From NCBI GenBank assembly GCA_017431345.1, contig JAFRLH010000039.1, forward strand, positions 1 to 60,766: DNA of 60,766 nucleotides, given 5' to 3'. This document shows positions 1 through 6,985 of the stretch, piece after piece. The notes under the pieces were generated by a model, which was not told the DNA's origin, searched no databases, and saw nothing but the letters and a program-made list of their open reading frames with translations. Each line of letters begins with the position of its first letter. The first letter of the stretch is position 1. The DNA is from Lachnospiraceae bacterium (GTDB lineage: Bacteria; Bacillota; Clostridia; Lachnospirales; Lachnospiraceae). Both the position numbers and the translations under genes were made by a program.

Positions 1-7
1 ATAGTAA

Positions 8-79
8 TCCTCGATAGCTCAATGGTAGAGCACTCGGCTGTTAACCGAGTTGTTGCAGGTTCGAGCCCTGCTCGGGGAG
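8..79 (+). tRNA. tRNA-Asn (GTT)
   Basis: A cloverleaf can be folded: seven-pair acceptor stem (TCCTCGA with TCGGGGA), anticodon arm CTCGG-CTGTTAA-CCGAG with anticodon GTT, and a perfect five-pair T arm closing on TTCGAGC. The discriminator base is G79 and no CCA follows, so the 3' end must be added by a nucleotidyltransferase. It is the first of five clustered tRNAs. Confidence 0.95.
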
Positions 80-84
80 CTTCT

Positions 85-156
85 GGCCCCGTGGTCAAGC
101 GGTTAAGACACCGCCCTTTCACGGCGGTAACATGGGTTCAAATCCCGGTGGGGTCA
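85..156 (+). tRNA. tRNA-Glu (TTC)
   Basis: The acceptor stem GGCCCCG pairs with TGGGGTC using two G-U pairs. The anticodon arm CCGCC-CTTTCAC-GGCGG carries TTC. The outer end of the T stem is weak (one mismatch and one wobble). CCA is not encoded. It lies five bases after tRNA-Asn and just before a hairpin terminator. Confidence 0.95.
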
Positions 157-159
157 CTG

Positions 160-196
160 CCTGAAAAATGCTTTTAGGAGCATTTTTCAGGTTTTT
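160..196 (+). terminator. Hairpin terminator inside the tRNA cluster
   Basis: A perfect 12-base inverted repeat (CCTGAAAAATGC at 160-171 and GCATTTTTCAGG at 180-191) is followed by five T. It would end the Asn-Glu transcript before the Met-Asp-Arg group. Confidence 0.8.
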
Positions 197-218
197 AAAA
201 GACTTCGTGTCCATTCTT

Positions 219-292
219 GGACCTTTAGCTCAGTTGGTCAGAGCAGTCGGCTCATAACCGATCGGTCCCGGGTTCGAGTCCCTGAAGGTCCA
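219..292 (+). tRNA. tRNA-Met (CAT), elongator type
   Basis: The acceptor GGACCTT pairs with AAGGTCC and the anticodon is CAT in loop CTCATAA. The first acceptor pair is G-C and the anticodon stem lacks the three G-C pairs of initiators, so it reads as elongator Met; a CAT tRNA-Ile modified by TilS is less likely. One C-T mismatch is visible in the T stem. No CCA is encoded. Confidence 0.9.
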
Positions 293-301
293 CTTGTGTA
301 A

Positions 302-375
302 GGCCCGTTGGCTCAGTTGGTTAGAGCGCCGCCCTGTCACGGCGGAGGCCATCGGTTCAAGTCCGATACGGGTCG
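302..375 (+). tRNA. tRNA-Asp (GTC)
   Basis: The acceptor GGCCCGT pairs with ACGGGTC. The anticodon arm CCGCC-CTGTCAC-GGCGG carries GTC, and the T arm ATCGG-TTCAAGT-CCGAT is perfect. The discriminator is G375 and CCA is not encoded. Confidence 0.95.
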
Positions 376-399
376 CTCGGCAGATACCTGCCAAAAAGT

Positions 400-473
400 G
401 TGCGTGTAGCTCAGCTGGATAGAGCACTTGGCTACGGACCAAGGTGTCGGGAGTTCGAATCTTCTCACGCACG
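400..473 (+). tRNA. tRNA-Arg (ACG)
   Basis: The acceptor GTGCGTG pairs perfectly with CACGCAC. The anticodon arm CTTGG-CTACGGA-CCAAG carries ACG, whose A34 would be deaminated to inosine by TadA to read CGU, CGC and CGA. No CCA is encoded. This is the last tRNA before a long terminator hairpin. Confidence 0.95.
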
Positions 474-476
474 TGG

Positions 477-539
477 AAAAATCCGAAATATTGCACTGGT
501 TACAAAATCAAATGTGCAGTATCTCGGATTTTTCTTTTT
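477..539 (+). terminator. Terminator of the tRNA cluster
   Basis: Two 20-base arms at 477-496 and 514-533 pair with only two G-U wobbles. The 3' arm runs into a T-rich tract ending at 539. Confidence 0.85.
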
Positions 540-710
540 GTTAAATAGCTGCAGTTGCATTTACATTTTTTTCGGGGACAGGATCTGCCAGAGTCATGGA
601 GGCAGCCGGCTATATCTACGCCATGGACGGCACTGCCTGGCACGTCTTCAAAATTCACGAAGTCTACGGGTAAAACAAAAAGAGAGAACGCATTAAATTA
701 TATAATTTGC
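540..710 (+). other. Intergenic region with a possible gene remnant
   Basis: No recognisable gene is present. A 25-codon reading frame at 596-673 starts with MEAAGYIYAMDGTAW and ends at a stop after EVYG. It has coding-like composition and stays open upstream (GTGSARV), but has no ribosome site of its own. It may be the degraded 3' end of an old gene beside the tRNA cluster. The rest is AT-rich with no feature I can name. Confidence 0.3.
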
Positions 711-739
711 TTGTATAAATCATTCAGTTATTGTATAAT
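711..739 (+). promoter_or_regulatory. Probable sigma-A promoter for the cyclic-nucleotide operon
   Basis: TTGTAT at 711-716 is followed after 17 bases by a perfect TATAAT at 734-739. The first good start codon is at 812, giving a leader of about 65 bases. Confidence 0.65.
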
Positions 740-811
740 TTTATTTACTTCGTGATGTGATCATTTACAATGATCCCGGCCGAAAAAGATGATTCCAGAA
801 GGAGAAATGGT

Positions 812-1816
812 ATGGATAAGAAGATGTACAATGCGGGCGATGTAATCATCAGAGAAGGCGATATCGGAAATCATATGTATGAGATCGTTTCCGGGACCGT
901 GGATGTTTATACCGGTTATCAGACCGGGAACGAGAAGAAGCTGGGTTCCCTGGGACCCGGCAGGATCTTCGGTGAAATGGCGCTTCTTGAGTACTATCCC
1001 CGCTCTGCGACGGTCGTCTGTACAAGCGACGGCGCGGAAATGACGGAAATCTCGGACAGCGAGCTGGAAACGTTCATAAAATCAGAGCCTGCACAGGTCA
1101 GAACGATCCTGACAAGCTTAAGCCACCGTTTGAGAGAACTGACAGCCGATTATTCGGAGGTCTGCGGGACGATCAAAGAGATGAAGGAAACGGATGTCGC
1201 TCAGCTGGACCGTGGTCTCGGACTTCTGGAGAAGATCGCCAAATTCCTGAACCTCTCGAAAATTGCGGAAGAGAAAGGCTTTAACAAACAGAAATCCGTA
1301 CAGCCGGCGGCTGATCTGACAGGCGTTTCGGGAAGCGGTCTTGTCGAGAAGAGGTGGAAAGAGGGAGAAGTGATTTTCCGCGAAGGCGATGCAGCAGACT
1401 GCATGTATTATCTGGGATACGGCAATGTTGACATCTACACCGGTTATAAGACAGAAAATGAAAAACTCCTCACTTCGCTCACGGAGAATAAATTCTTCGG
1501 CGAGATGGGGCTTATTGAGAAAGAACCCAGGAGTGCGACGGCTGTTGCTGCGTCGGATGTTGTTTTAGCCGATCAGATCACAGAAGATGATCTGGAATCG
1601 CTTACAAATTCTTCCCCGCTTATGACGCTGCTCCTTCTGCAGCATCTTTCTTCCAGATTAAGGAACCTTACAGGGGATTATCTCGGCGCGTGCCGGACTG
1701 TGCAGGAGATGGCGGAAGCGGAAGAGGAAGGACGCGGTCTTTCCAGGGAGCAGCTCGAGAAGATCGAGATGTATTCCCAGATCTCACTGATGCACAGTTA
1801 TACACAGCTTATCTGA
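812..1816 (+). CDS. Protein with two cyclic nucleotide-binding domains
   Basis: This 334-residue soluble protein has two Crp-type cyclic nucleotide-binding domains, at about residues 1-125 and 175-300. Each has a phosphate-binding cassette (FGEMALLEYYPRSAT and FFGEMGLIEKEPRSAT) with the Glu and the Arg-Ser pair that contact the cyclic phosphate in CAP. Each is followed by a helical stretch. I see no DNA-binding helix-turn-helix and no catalytic domain, so it is not a Crp-type regulator; it may sense a cyclic nucleotide and act through a partner. An in-frame ATG at 770 exists, but AGAAGGAG at 797-804 sits seven bases before the ATG at 812, so 812 is preferred. A class III cyclase follows 30 bases downstream, which suggests that enzyme supplies the ligand. 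The ligand is inferred. Confidence 0.85.
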   Translation: MDKKMYNAGDVIIREGDIGNHMYEIVSGTVDVYTGYQTGNEKKLGSLGPGRIFGEMALLEYYPRSATVVCTSDGAEMTEISDSELETFIKSEPAQVRTILTSLSHRLRELTADYSEVCGTIKEMKETDVAQLDRGLGLLEKIAKFLNLSKIAEEKGFNKQKSVQPAADLTGVSGSGLVEKRWKEGEVIFREGDAADCMYYLGYGNVDIYTGYKTENEKLLTSLTENKFFGEMGLIEKEPRSATAVAASDVVLADQITEDDLESLTNSSPLMTLLLLQHLSSRLRNLTGDYLGACRTVQEMAEAEEEGRGLSREQLEKIEMYSQISLMHSYTQLI

Positions 1817-1846
1817 TATTCTGTCAGGTTTCGGATCAATACTGAA

Positions 1847-3253
1847 ATGAATAAACAGGAGATCATTCGCAGGAATATTATCGCCGATCTGTCGGAAGGC
1901 GTGATGGCGATACGGTACAACGGCAGGATAGAGATCGTAAATGATGCCGCTCGGAAGATCCTGGGGATGCAGGAGGCAGAAGAACGGCTGGAAGGCCGCC
2001 CTTTTGCCTCCTTCTTCTTTTCGGATGAAAGGAACGACGCATTTACACAGACTGTGCTGGATACGATCTACGGCAGGGAAAAGAGCCAGGAGTCCTATGT
2101 TACCTATTATACAGGCGACACCGAGAAGCACCTCAGGATCGTCAGTTCCTATCTTCGGGACGAGGAGGAACTGATCGGGATCGTTCTTGTTATAAGCGAC
2201 ATATCAGAGCTTACAAGAATGCGGGACGCCATAAAGGCTATGGAAGCCATAAGGGCGCTTAATCAGAAGCTCGAATTGAGGAACCGGCTCTTAAAAGAGA
2301 CCTTCGGCCGGTATCTTTCGGACGACATTGTTCGCGAGATACTGGACACACCGGACGGTATGAAAATGGGCGGGCAGAGACGCAGGATCACGATCATGAT
2401 GAGCGATCTGCGCGGTTTTACGATGATGTGTGAACGCATGGAAGCCGCGTCTGTCGTTACCATGCTCAATCATTATTTTGCCTGTATGTATGAAGAGATC
2501 GAGAAATACGGCGGGACGATCATCGAATTCCTGGGGGACGGGATGTTCATTATTTTCGGTGCTCCGGTGGAAAAGGAGAACCATGCGAAAGACGCTGTGG
2601 CTGCGGCGATCGCCATGCAGAACCGCATGAAAGAAGTAAATGAATGGAATGCCTCCCACGGGTATGAACAGCTGTCAATGGGAATCGGTATAAACACGGA
2701 TGAAGTGATTCTCGGAAATATAGGTTCGGAACGCCGGACAAAATACGGCGTCATGGGATCAGCCGTGAACCTTGCCGGAAGGATCGAAAGTTATACCACG
2801 GACGGCCAGATCCTGATCTCGGAAGCGGTCAGGGCAGAACTGGGAGAGGATATCCGGATCAGAGGAGAGCTGAAGGTCTCTCCCAAAGGGGTGAAACATG
2901 AGATCAGTCTGTTTGACATATCCGGAATAGGAGCGCCATATCATATCCGTAAAGATGAGCATGCGGATAAAGCGGCGGAACCACTCAAAAAACCAGTAAA
3001 GATAAAATTCGCAGTCCTGGATGGAAAGCATGCGGGAAGCTTTGATCACACATGCTTCATAACAGCGTTGTCGGATGATATGGTCTGCATAAGCGGAGGA
3101 TCCGTAAACGTTTTTGATAATATTCTGATCGATGAAGCAGGCGGGATCTATGCGAAAGCTGTTCGTGCTGAAGATTGTACGGCGGAACTTGTTTTTACAG
3201 GAAAGCCGGCCGGATTCCGTCAGTGGAAAGAGGATTTGCTGAATGAAAAATAG
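1847..3253 (+). CDS. PAS-domain class III adenylate/guanylate cyclase
   Basis: The 468-residue protein starts with a PAS domain (about residues 10-125), continues with a helical linker (126-165) of the sort that joins sensor and catalytic domains, and has a class III nucleotidyl cyclase domain at about 175-360. Both metal-binding aspartates are present (D187 in MSDLRGF and D231 in FLGDGMF), with K299 (RTKYG) and the transition-state pair N308 and R312 (VNLAGR). It should make cAMP or cGMP. The residue at the second base-specifying position is Gly, so the product cannot be fixed by reading. The last 100 residues resemble a small beta-barrel, possibly PilZ-like; that is tentative. No membrane segments are seen. 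The gene lies in an operon with the double cyclic nucleotide-binding protein and overlaps the next gene by 11 bases. Confidence 0.85.
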   Translation: MNKQEIIRRNIIADLSEGVMAIRYNGRIEIVNDAARKILGMQEAEERLEGRPFASFFFSDERNDAFTQTVLDTIYGREKSQESYVTYYTGDTEKHLRIVSSYLRDEEELIGIVLVISDISELTRMRDAIKAMEAIRALNQKLELRNRLLKETFGRYLSDDIVREILDTPDGMKMGGQRRRITIMMSDLRGFTMMCERMEAASVVTMLNHYFACMYEEIEKYGGTIIEFLGDGMFIIFGAPVEKENHAKDAVAAAIAMQNRMKEVNEWNASHGYEQLSMGIGINTDEVILGNIGSERRTKYGVMGSAVNLAGRIESYTTDGQILISEAVRAELGEDIRIRGELKVSPKGVKHEISLFDISGIGAPYHIRKDEHADKAAEPLKKPVKIKFAVLDGKHAGSFDHTCFITALSDDMVCISGGSVNVFDNILIDEAGGIYAKAVRAEDCTAELVFTGKPAGFRQWKEDLLNEK

Positions 3254-4037
3254 GAACGTTTTTCTCGACACCTGCCTGTGCATGGCAGAGCATCTTCCGG
3301 AGGCAGGACGGTTTGCGGATCGGTGGGGAGAGAATCTGGGATTTGAGATCCTGCCGATGTTTGATCTGCCGGCCTATCAGGGAGCCCTGGATTCCTGCCT
3401 GCACATTTTCGAGGGACACCGGGTCTCTTTTCACGGCCCGGTCTTCTGCGCCGAACATTCCGCACCGAAAGGCAGTCCTGAATATGAGGAGACGATGCGG
3501 CATGTAAACCTGCTGCTTCCCTATATAAAACATCTGCACGGAGAGCACTTTGTCATGCATCTGAACAACTGCCGTGTGATACCGGAGAAGAAGGATGAAA
3601 TGCTGCGGAATGCCCTGGCAAGCCATGCGGAACTCTGTGAGATATTGGATCGGTACAGCTGTCCGGTTTGTGTGGAGAATACCGGCACCGCACTGCAGGA
3701 GAATATCCTGCTGGATCAGCAGGAATTCACGGATCTTTGCAGAAGCGAACATTTCAATGTGCTTGTGGATATCGGCCATGCAAATGCGAACGGCTGGGAT
3801 ATTCCGAAACTGATCCGGGATCTGAAAGGACAGATCACGGCTTATCATCTGCACAATAATGACGGTGTCCATGACCAGCATAACCGCGTGCACGACGGGA
3901 CGATCGATTATCTGAAGATATTGAAGGTGATCCGGGAGGAAACGCCTGACGCGAAAAAGATCCTTGAGTATACCAGACCGGTGCTCCTGGGAGACTGGAT
4001 CAATGAGGATATAGAGGAACTGCTGAGGGAGAGCTGA
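3243..4037 (+). CDS. TIM-barrel sugar phosphate isomerase/epimerase
   Basis: The 264-residue protein belongs to the AP endonuclease 2-like TIM-barrel family of sugar isomerases and epimerases. Visible metal-site candidates are Glu in VCVENTG, Asp/His in VDIGHANANGW, and the His cluster in AYHLHNNDGVHDQH. The C-terminal EYTRP segment also fits the family. The substrate cannot be told. The ATG lies within the end of the cyclase gene, so the two are probably translationally coupled. A terminator overlaps the stop codon and ends the operon. Confidence 0.75.
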   Translation: MKNRNVFLDTCLCMAEHLPEAGRFADRWGENLGFEILPMFDLPAYQGALDSCLHIFEGHRVSFHGPVFCAEHSAPKGSPEYEETMRHVNLLLPYIKHLHGEHFVMHLNNCRVIPEKKDEMLRNALASHAELCEILDRYSCPVCVENTGTALQENILLDQQEFTDLCRSEHFNVLVDIGHANANGWDIPKLIRDLKGQITAYHLHNNDGVHDQHNRVHDGTIDYLKILKVIREETPDAKKILEYTRPVLLGDWINEDIEELLRES

Positions 4038-4054
4038 GAGGGCTCTCCTTTTTT
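4028..4054 (+). terminator. Terminator of the cyclase operon
   Basis: GGAGAGC (4028-4034) pairs with GCTCTCC (4042-4048) and is followed by six T. The 5' arm includes the stop region of the isomerase gene. Confidence 0.75.
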
Positions 4055-4104
4055 ATATTTTTAGACTTTTTTTGTCAAAATATGATGCATGCAATGAACT
4101 TTCA

Positions 4105-4113
4105 TGGTATGAT
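4105..4113 (+). promoter_or_regulatory. Possible extended -10 promoter
   Basis: TGGTATGAT at 4105-4113 is an extended -10 element about 60 bases before the start of the secreted beta-helix gene. I see no convincing -35 box. Confidence 0.35.
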
Positions 4114-4174
4114 AAACATAAAGCAATATGTGTTTTATTGACGAGGGTTGGTGAATCATAAGGAGGAATGGGAA

Positions 4175-4984
4175 ATGCAAAAGTATTTGGGTATCTTGAG
4201 ATATCTGGCGGCACTGGTCGTTGTAGCCGGGCTGTTGGCTGCTGGCGGAGTAACAGTACAGGCAAAGGATATAAAATATGCTCATAGTATGAAATCTGGA
4301 GATAGTCTTACTCTTACTGATGATACTATAATTAATATGGATGCGGATCTTTCCGTCACGCAGATTAATGGATCTTCGTATGAACTGACGATTTTGGGCA
4401 ATAAGACACTAACCATTACACCGACAAACGGATATGGGATGTATGTGAACAGACTTAATACCAGCAATGCAAGGATAAAGATTGTTTCAGAAAATACAAG
4501 TGTTCAGGGAGGAATCAGAACTTTTGGAACGGATGCCGATGTGGATTTTAAAGATAGCCGGGTAGAGATCATCCTGAAATATGGATTTGGAATCCTGACT
4601 GCAATCAATGGAGAGTTCAATCTGACCAATTCTACTGTTACAGTAAAGACAGAGCACGATTTCGCAATCCGATCAAACGGAAAAATAACATTTGACGGTG
4701 GATCTGTTACTGCGGAAAGTGGTTCTGATACAGCACTGCGCTGTGGAAGTATATCGAAAATTACCGGAACAACTGTTTATGCTGATGGTTTCAAAGGGGG
4801 CATTTCCTCAGTTGGTGACTCCTCTATAACAGGATGCGATATAACAGCATTGGGACGAACAGAATGCGGTATTCAGGTCGGAATGACAAGTTATGATAAT
4901 TCTTTAGTAATCAGCAGCAGTAATGTTACTGCTTCCAGTGATGGTAATGCAGGGATATATGCTGAAAAAAAATTGTACCATTAA
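4175..4984 (+). CDS. Secreted beta-helix surface protein, N-terminal part of a frameshifted gene
   Basis: This is the 5' part of a gene interrupted at an A8 tract (4965-4972). The start is the ATG at 4175, eight bases after AAGGAGG (4160-4166). A signal peptide occupies about residues 1-30 (hydrophobic core LAALVVVAGLLAAGG, cleavage near VQA-KD). The rest is a repetitive Gly/Asn/Thr-rich array of short beta strands, as in right-handed parallel beta-helix proteins. It stops after AEKKLYH. Reading on in the +1 frame continues smoothly as KNCTIKDKSDINAEG, so the intact product would be a secreted protein of about 878 residues. It has seven N-X-S/T sequons in this part. The frameshift may be an assembly error, a fixed mutation or a phase-variable switch. 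No function beyond cell surface is assigned. Confidence 0.7.
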   Translation: MQKYLGILRYLAALVVVAGLLAAGGVTVQAKDIKYAHSMKSGDSLTLTDDTIINMDADLSVTQINGSSYELTILGNKTLTITPTNGYGMYVNRLNTSNARIKIVSENTSVQGGIRTFGTDADVDFKDSRVEIILKYGFGILTAINGEFNLTNSTVTVKTEHDFAIRSNGKITFDGGSVTAESGSDTALRCGSISKITGTTVYADGFKGGISSVGDSSITGCDITALGRTECGIQVGMTSYDNSLVISSSNVTASSDGNAGIYAEKKLYH

Positions 4985-6812
4985 AGATAAGTCTGATATA
5001 AACGCCGAAGGCTCAGTAGGTGGAATTGTAACTGCTGTAGGAGATATAAAACTAACAGACAGTCATATTAAGGCTGCTGCAAATGATACACATGCAGCGA
5101 TCATGGCAAAAGCTGGAACAATTACCTATAATGAAACAGACAAAAAAGATGATCTCTTTATAAAAGTACCAGATAATGGTCGTGTAAAGAAAAAATCCGG
5201 AGAGTCTGCTGTTTATGATAATGGCAAATATGCCCGGTATGTGGAGTTTGTCAAAGCAACGCTTGTCAAGGAGATTCGTTTTGAGATCCCGGTTCCATAT
5301 GATGGTGAAAAGCCTTGTGCAGATGTTAAGATTACGACGGTTCCTGCCGGAGCGATCAAGAATGACAAGTTTGTTGAATTCTTTAAGGCTAAAGAACTGA
5401 ACGGGACGCTTTATGACAACTTCTTAGTCTCTGATGATGGTAAGACTTACGAATTTCTGAAATCCAAGGATGATGTTTTTATTATAGATAAATACTATGG
5501 AACTGACATCCCGAGTCAGTGGATTGTAGAGCTGACAATTGGTGCCGGCGGTTGGAACAATGACCCTGAGGATACTTCTCAGGCTATATTCGATAGAAAC
5601 ATTGCACAGTTCTATTCTCAGAATTTAAAAGTATATGTCAATGGAATTCTGTACGAGGAAAAAACAACTGTCAAAGATAAGATGAACAATACGGTCGGCT
5701 TTTCTCTTGGCCGCTGCCTCGGCAGCATAAAGAAAGCCAAGATTGATGACATTGCAGCGCAGGAGTACACCGGCAAAGCCCTTACGCCGGAGCCCAAGGT
5801 GACCTACGGCAGCAAAACGCTTAAAAAAGGCACAGATTATACTTTGTCTTACAAGAGCAATACCGGATCGCCGACAAAGAAGACTGCTGCAACAGTTACT
5901 GTTACCGGCAAAGGTTCCTATGCATTATCAGCAAGCAAGACCTTCACGATCGAGCACACGAAGCATGTAAAGGATAAAGGAAAGACGGTAAAGGAACCTA
6001 CGGTAAAAGAAACCGGAACGAAGGAATATCACTGCACCGTCTGCGGAAAACTACTTGCGACGGAAGAGATCGCAAAGTTGCCGCCGGAAGCCGAAACCCA
6101 GCCCGAAACCCAGCCCGAAGCCGACACGCCTCAAGCTGACGCTCCGCTTTCTCCGGAGAAGGCGATCTCACTGAAGAAAGCAGAGAAAGCACTCAAAAAG
6201 GTCAAGGGCTATAAGGATCCCAAGAGCGCGAAATTCGGTCTTCTGCAGGCAAAGGCCAAGAAGATCGGGAAGAATTACGTAAAGCTCGGCTGGACAAAAG
6301 TCCAGGGTGCCGAATACTATGTCATTTACGGTAACAAATGCAGTAAGAAGAATCAGTATCTGAAGCTCACTAAGGCCAAGGCTTCAGCTAAATCCAAGAA
6401 GATCAAAAAGATCGCAGGCAAGAAGCTGAAGAAAGGAACTTACTATAAATTCATCATTGCTGCTGTCGCAAAGGATTCCAAGGGCGTTGATAAGGTGATC
6501 GCCTGCAGTAAATCCGTCCATTTCATTACAAAAGGGAATAAAAAATACGGCGATTTCACCAAGGTAAAACTGAAAACACCGAAAGAAGTAACCATCAAGG
6601 CGGGAGAGACCAGCAAGATCAAGGCAACGCAGGTCAAGCCGAAAAAGCTGAAGGTGCAGCAGCACAGAAAGCTTTCGTTCGAATCCAATAATACCGCCGT
6701 TGCCACGGTCACAAAGAAAGGTGCCGTGAAAGGCGTGTCCAAGGGAACGGCAGTCATCTATGTATATGCACAGAACGGCCTGTTCGCAACAGTCAGTGTT
6801 ACAGTCGAATAA
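4923..6812 (+). CDS. Ig-like surface protein, C-terminal part of the same frameshifted gene
   Basis: The reading frame opens at 4923 but probably continues the preceding gene from about 4973; no ribosome site precedes the internal ATG. In order it holds the end of the beta-helix, a unique region, a bacterial Ig-like segment (GKALTPEPKVTYGSKTLKKG), a Cys-containing segment around EYHCTVCGK common in clostridial surface proteins, a Glu/Thr/Pro linker, a fibronectin III-like domain (WTKVQGAEYYVIYG) and a C-terminal BIG2-like domain (SNNTAVATVTKKGAVKGVSKG). It is very lysine-rich. No LPXTG signal or transmembrane anchor is seen, so attachment may be through charge or wall binding. Six further N-X-S/T sequons lie here, thirteen over the joined protein. 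A terminator follows directly. Confidence 0.7.
   Translation: MLLLPVMVMQGYMLKKNCTIKDKSDINAEGSVGGIVTAVGDIKLTDSHIKAAANDTHAAIMAKAGTITYNETDKKDDLFIKVPDNGRVKKKSGESAVYDNGKYARYVEFVKATLVKEIRFEIPVPYDGEKPCADVKITTVPAGAIKNDKFVEFFKAKELNGTLYDNFLVSDDGKTYEFLKSKDDVFIIDKYYGTDIPSQWIVELTIGAGGWNNDPEDTSQAIFDRNIAQFYSQNLKVYVNGILYEEKTTVKDKMNNTVGFSLGRCLGSIKKAKIDDIAAQEYTGKALTPEPKVTYGSKTLKKGTDYTLSYKSNTGSPTKKTAATVTVTGKGSYALSASKTFTIEHTKHVKDKGKTVKEPTVKETGTKEYHCTVCGKLLATEEIAKLPPEAETQPETQPEADTPQADAPLSPEKAISLKKAEKALKKVKGYKDPKSAKFGLLQAKAKKIGKNYVKLGWTKVQGAEYYVIYGNKCSKKNQYLKLTKAKASAKSKKIKKIAGKKLKKGTYYKFIIAAVAKDSKGVDKVIACSKSVHFITKGNKKYGDFTKVKLKTPKEVTIKAGETSKIKATQVKPKKLKVQQHRKLSFESNNTAVATVTKKGAVKGVSKGTAVIYVYAQNGLFATVSVTVE
4965..4972 (+). 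repeat. A8 homopolymer at the frameshift
   Basis: Eight consecutive A separate two reading frames that together make one protein. Loss of one A would restore a single 878-codon frame; so would gain of two A. Slippage during transcription at this tract could also yield some full-length product. Confidence 0.85.
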
Positions 6813-6821
6813 CAGAATTAT

Positions 6822-6857
6822 GGAGAGAAAAGGGGATGTCCTCTTTTCTCTCTTTTT
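6822..6857 (+). terminator. Terminator after the surface protein gene
   Basis: The arms GAGAGAAAAGGGGA and TCCTCTTTTCTCTC (starting at 6823) form a 14-pair stem followed by six T. Confidence 0.85.
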
Positions 6858-6902
6858 TATTGCAGTGGACAGGATCTGTCTCCGTCTCCGCGATTAAATA
6901 GC

Positions 6903-6932
6903 TTGCACAGGCAGCGGCACTTATGCTATATT
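6903..6932 (+). promoter_or_regulatory. Probable promoter of the secreted protein-STT3 operon
   Basis: TTGCAC at 6903-6908 and TATATT at 6927-6932 are spaced 18 bases apart, with TGC just before the -10 box (extended -10). The start codon is at 6986. It would drive the secreted protein and, with only 21 bases to the next gene, the STT3 homologue. Confidence 0.55.
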
Positions 6933-6985
6933 TTATATGTATAGATATGTTTGTTTACTGATCCTCTTTCAGAAAGGAGGCAGAT

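Noticed and set aside
230-496. Reverse-strand 88-codon frame across the tRNA genes
   Set aside because: It lies entirely over three well-folded tRNA genes; frames across tRNA clusters are a common false call.
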